Source: Persicitalea sp038242095 (lineage in GTDB: Bacteria > Bacteroidota > Bacteroidia > Cytophagales > Spirosomataceae). From it: 17,058 nt of DNA. Positions 14,376 to 17,058 of this stretch are shown one piece after another. Position 1 is the first letter of the stretch, and every line of letters starts with the position of its first letter. The stretch is taken from NCBI GenBank assembly GCA_038242095.1, contig JBBSSJ010000072.1, positions 1 through 17,058 of the forward strand, written 5' to 3'. The notes beneath the pieces are model-generated. The model saw only the letters and a program-made list of their open reading frames with translations. It was not told where the DNA came from and made no database searches. A program made the translations under genes and the position numbers.

Positions 14376-15689
14376 ATGACCGCCGAACTGACTAAATCCC
14401 AAGAACTCTTCGAGAGAAGAAAAAACGCCGTTGCTAACGGCGTGGGCGTATTTAATACAGCCACCGCCCGCGACGCCAAAGGAGCGATCATCACCGATGA
14501 AGACGGCGAAGAACTCATCGACTTCGCGGGCGGGATTGGCGTCGTCAACGCCGGGCATTGCCCCGAACCCGTGGTGGCGGCCATTCGCGAGCAAGCAGGA
14601 AAATACCTGCACACGAGTTTCAACGTCGTCACGTACGAGCCGTACGTAGAGCTCTGCGAACAGCTTTGCGAAATCCTGCCGCATGGCAAAAAAACGAAAG
14701 CCATGCTTATTAGCACGGGGGCTGAGGCGGTAGAAAATGCCGTAAAAATCGCCCGCATGGCCACCAAGCGGCAAGCGGTGCTGTGCTTTACCGACGCCTA
14801 CCACGGCCGCACGATGAGGGCGATGACGCTGACCAGCAAAATCAATTACAAAATCGACTGCGGTCCCTTCGCGCCGGAGGTTTACCGTCTGCCTTTCCCC
14901 AATTATTACCGCTACGGCAACGGTCTGAGCCTCGACGATTTCATCGACCAGGAATTGCGCCGCCTCGACGACAGCGGTCATAACATGATCGTTCCAGACA
15001 GTTTGGCAGCGATCATTTTGGAACCCATTCAGGGGGAGGGCGGCTTCTACGCCGTGCCGCAACGCTACCTCGAAGGCCTCCGCGCCTATTGCGACCAGTA
15101 CGGGATCATGCTCATTCTGGACGAGGTTCAAAGTGGATTTGCCCGCACGGGCAATTGGGCGAGTTGGCAGGAATACGGCGTGCAGCCTGACCTGAGCACC
15201 TACGCTAAGTCGATGGGCTCGGGCCTACCGATTGCGGCGGTCGTGGGTCGGGCGGAAGTCATGGATGCGGCGGGGCCGGGTACCATCGGCGGTACTTACA
15301 TCGGCAGCCCCATATGCTGCGCGGCGTCGTTGGCGACCATCAAGTATATGAAGGAAATCAATTTGAATGCACGCGCCAAAGAAATCGGCAACATGTTTAT
15401 GGAGCGTTTCGAGAAACTTCAAAAAGACGTTCCCGCCATCGGCGACGTCCGTGGTTTCGGCGCCATGAATGCCATCGAGTTCGTCAAAAACGGCGATCCT
15501 ACCCAGCCCGACGGCGACCTCTGCACCGAAATAGTAAAAGGCTGCGCCGAGCGCGGCCTTATTCTCATCAGTGCCGGCACCAATAAAAACATAATCAGAG
15601 TCCTCTCCCCGCTGGTCATCACCGATGAGCAGTTTGCAAAGGGATTGGATATTATGGAGGAAGTAATATTACAGTCAGTGAATAATTGA
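14376..15689 (+). CDS. gabT: Class III aminotransferase, 4-aminobutyrate aminotransferase-like
   Basis: A 437-residue PLP-dependent enzyme predicted to move the amino group of GABA (or a close omega-amino acid such as beta-alanine or 5-aminovalerate) to 2-oxoglutarate, giving succinate semialdehyde and glutamate. Key residues match E. coli GabT: IDFAGGIGVVNAGH with I54, YHGRT with R145, LEPIQGEGGF with E216, LDEVQSGFARTG with D249 for the PLP ring nitrogen, and the Schiff-base lysine K278 in TYAKSMGSG. GGTYIGSP (305-312) holds the phosphate-binding threonine. Length is normal for the family. It starts an apparent operon with a nitrilase-type amidase 59 bases downstream. The exact substrate is less certain than the fold, hence the symbol is given as the nearest match. 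Confidence 0.9.
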   Translation: MTAELTKSQELFERRKNAVANGVGVFNTATARDAKGAIITDEDGEELIDFAGGIGVVNAGHCPEPVVAAIREQAGKYLHTSFNVVTYEPYVELCEQLCEILPHGKKTKAMLISTGAEAVENAVKIARMATKRQAVLCFTDAYHGRTMRAMTLTSKINYKIDCGPFAPEVYRLPFPNYYRYGNGLSLDDFIDQELRRLDDSGHNMIVPDSLAAIILEPIQGEGGFYAVPQRYLEGLRAYCDQYGIMLILDEVQSGFARTGNWASWQEYGVQPDLSTYAKSMGSGLPIAAVVGRAEVMDAAGPGTIGGTYIGSPICCAASLATIKYMKEINLNARAKEIGNMFMERFEKLQKDVPAIGDVRGFGAMNAIEFVKNGDPTQPDGDLCTEIVKGCAERGLILISAGTNKNIIRVLSPLVITDEQFAKGLDIMEEVILQSVNN

Positions 15690-15748
15690 GAGTGCTTCCG
15701 AAAGATATTTTTTCACTTTGTGCCTTTGCCACTTTGCCCCTTAAAAAA

Positions 15749-16711
15749 ATGAAACCATTTGCTATTGCCGGTATCCAGATGCGCGTGTCGGCCACGTACC
15801 CTAACGTGGAAATGATGAAATTGAAACTGGACATTGCGATGAATCTTTACCCCTGGGTAGAGATGATCGTATTCAGTGAATTGTGTGCTTACGGTCCGCT
15901 CCTACACAATGCGCAGGAAGTGCCGGGTACGTTTGAAGCAGAGATGCAGGCGATGGCCCGGAAGCATCAGGTGTGGTTACTGCCCGGCTCGATCTTCGAA
16001 AAAAGAGGCGGTCACGTTTACAATACGGCCTCGGTCATCAACCCCGAGGGAGAGGTGGTAAAGCGCTACAGCAAGATGTTTCCCTTCTACCCCTTCGAGG
16101 TCGGCGTGACGCCCGGCAGCGAGTTTTGCGTCTTCGATGTACCGGAGGTCGGCCGCTTTGGCGTGTCGATTTGCTACGATATGTGGTTTCCCGAGACGAT
16201 CCGTACCCTCACCGTTATGGGCGCCGAAGTTATTCTGCACCCCACGATGACGGGCACCATCGACCGCGACGCCGAACTGGCCATCGCCCGGGCTATGGCG
16301 ACGGTCAACCAATGCTATTTATTTGACGTAAACGGCCTAGAAACGGGCGGCAATGGCCGTTCCATCGTCTGCGGTCCCGACGGGCGCGTGATTTATCAAG
16401 CGGGTAGTACCGAAGAAATATTCCCCCTCGAACTCAACATCGAGCGCGTAAAGCGCAGTCGGGAATTGGGCGTACTCCGCCTTGGACAGCCGCTGAAAAG
16501 CTTCCGCGACCATATCGGCGATTTCACTATTTACCAAAAGGGAGAAAAACACCCCTATCTGGACCAACTCGGGCCGCTCATCAAGCCCCAAAAGCTCAGT
16601 GCGCTTTCCGAACTCAAACAAAAAGAAAGCGAACTTGAAATGCCCATCAGCGGCATCGCATATAAGGGTGACGAGGCACTTCCGGCGGCTGACACTGCTT
16701 TTTTGGGTTAA
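15749..16711 (+). CDS. Nitrilase-superfamily carbon-nitrogen hydrolase (amidase)
   Basis: A 320-residue cytoplasmic hydrolase of the nitrilase superfamily that cuts non-peptide carbon-nitrogen bonds, releasing ammonia or an amine. The catalytic triad is visible: E44 (IVFSELCAYGP), K109 (KRYSKMFPF) and C142 (VSICYDMWFPE), with an auxiliary glutamate probably E117 (YPFE). The motif GNGRSIVCGPDGRVIYQAG and the C-terminal extension (SRELGVLRLGQPLKSFRD, then a charged tail) resemble amidases acting on small aliphatic amides, formamide or carbamoyl amino acids rather than true nitrilases. ATG 15749 is preferred to the earlier in-frame TTG because MKPFAIAGIQM is the usual opening strand. Following an omega-aminotransferase, a role in releasing an amino acid from an amide or carbamoyl form is plausible. 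Confidence 0.9.
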   Translation: MKPFAIAGIQMRVSATYPNVEMMKLKLDIAMNLYPWVEMIVFSELCAYGPLLHNAQEVPGTFEAEMQAMARKHQVWLLPGSIFEKRGGHVYNTASVINPEGEVVKRYSKMFPFYPFEVGVTPGSEFCVFDVPEVGRFGVSICYDMWFPETIRTLTVMGAEVILHPTMTGTIDRDAELAIARAMATVNQCYLFDVNGLETGGNGRSIVCGPDGRVIYQAGSTEEIFPLELNIERVKRSRELGVLRLGQPLKSFRDHIGDFTIYQKGEKHPYLDQLGPLIKPQKLSALSELKQKESELEMPISGIAYKGDEALPAADTAFLG

Positions 16712-16787
16712 TGGTTATAGGTTACGCAGGGCACCCCGCTTAACCCAGCCGAGAAATGTTTCCCCAAACCCCAACATCACCCGAATT

Positions 16788-17058
16788 ATGAAACCCAAGA
16801 AACAGCAATCCTCCTCCTATTTCAGTATTGGTCAGCTACGGCTCGACCATTGGAATGAGTTAAAAAACGAATGCTCCCTGCTGTCGCGTTGCAAGCCCGA
16901 CTCCAAGCTCGCTAAACAGCACCTCTCCCGTGTCGAAGTGCTGCTGGATCACCTCAAAACGGTGGAGCGATACTACACCTTTCCGGGTAGCGGGAAAGTG
17001 GAAAAGTTGCGGCACATGATGACGCGCGAGGACTTTATGGGTCTGGCCCACAATGTAG
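16788..17058 (+). CDS. 5' part of an unidentified gene, cut by window end
   Basis: An open frame starting at ATG 16788 runs to the window end with no stop (90 complete codons). The protein begins MKPKKQQSSSYFSIGQLRLD and continues with helical segments (HWNELKNECSLLSRCKP, HLSRVEVLLDHLKTVERYY), the loop TFPGSGKVEKLRHMM and TREDFMGLAHNV. No signal peptide or membrane segment is seen, and it is not a family I can name with confidence. It faintly resembles the N-terminal region of large PLP-dependent decarboxylases of Bacteroidota, a weak impression only. It lies 76 bases after the amidase on the same strand and so probably belongs to the same operon. Confidence 0.68.
   Translation, partial: MKPKKQQSSSYFSIGQLRLDHWNELKNECSLLSRCKPDSKLAKQHLSRVEVLLDHLKTVERYYTFPGSGKVEKLRHMMTREDFMGLAHNV

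Noticed and set aside
14265..15131. 288-residue minus-strand open frame opposite the aminotransferase
   Set aside because: The plus-strand frame carries all GabT active-site residues; the antisense frame shows no family features.
15711..15740. CACTTTG/GCCTTTG-like imperfect repeats before the amidase
   Set aside because: Short and imperfect; such T/G/C-rich gaps are common and no box at promoter spacing was seen.

Overview
The window looks like chromosomal DNA of a Bacteroidota bacterium, most likely a Cytophagales or Spirosomaceae-type organism. This rests on the -7 promoter boxes of the TAnnTTTG type, A-rich leaders without clear Shine-Dalgarno sites, a PG_1098/THUMP-like methyltransferase, secreted proteins with signal peptides ending in AQ, and a symporter paired with a DUF4212 small subunit. 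Taxonomy is inferred from gene character only.

Layout. At 1-1141 (minus) a DUF4212 small subunit precedes a sodium:solute symporter cut by the window start. At 1197-3079 (plus) lie a THUMP-like methyltransferase and a secreted coiled-coil protein. At 3093-4582 (minus) a secreted GH18 glycosidase is followed by a secreted NTF2-like protein, behind a textbook Bacteroidota promoter. At 4701-6040 (plus) come an SRPBCC-fold protein and a short-chain dehydrogenase whose catalytic lysine position is asparagine. At 6044-9998 (minus) are an ABC-2 permease, its ATPase and a DctA/GltP-like symporter.

At 10296-11170 (plus) a translationally coupled two-gene cassette sits between two symporter genes of one superfamily. 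It encodes a small, very basic protein and a Rossmann-like protein with a TIR/nucleoside-deoxyribosyltransferase-like pattern. It looks more AT-rich than its surroundings and is the best candidate here for an undescribed system, possibly defence or toxin related; no function is proven.

At 11207-13943 (minus) are a GltPh-like acidic amino acid symporter and a C45 (penicillin acyltransferase-like) Ntn-hydrolase. A 13-bp perfect inverted repeat lies upstream of the symporter's probable promoter. At 14376-17058 (plus), divergent from the hydrolase, are a GABA-type aminotransferase, a nitrilase-superfamily amidase and the start of an unidentified gene. The hydrolase, symporter, aminotransferase and amidase could together release, import and deaminate amino acids from amides or N-acyl compounds. 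That pathway is inference.

No rRNA, tRNA, CRISPR array, insertion sequence or phage gene was recognised.
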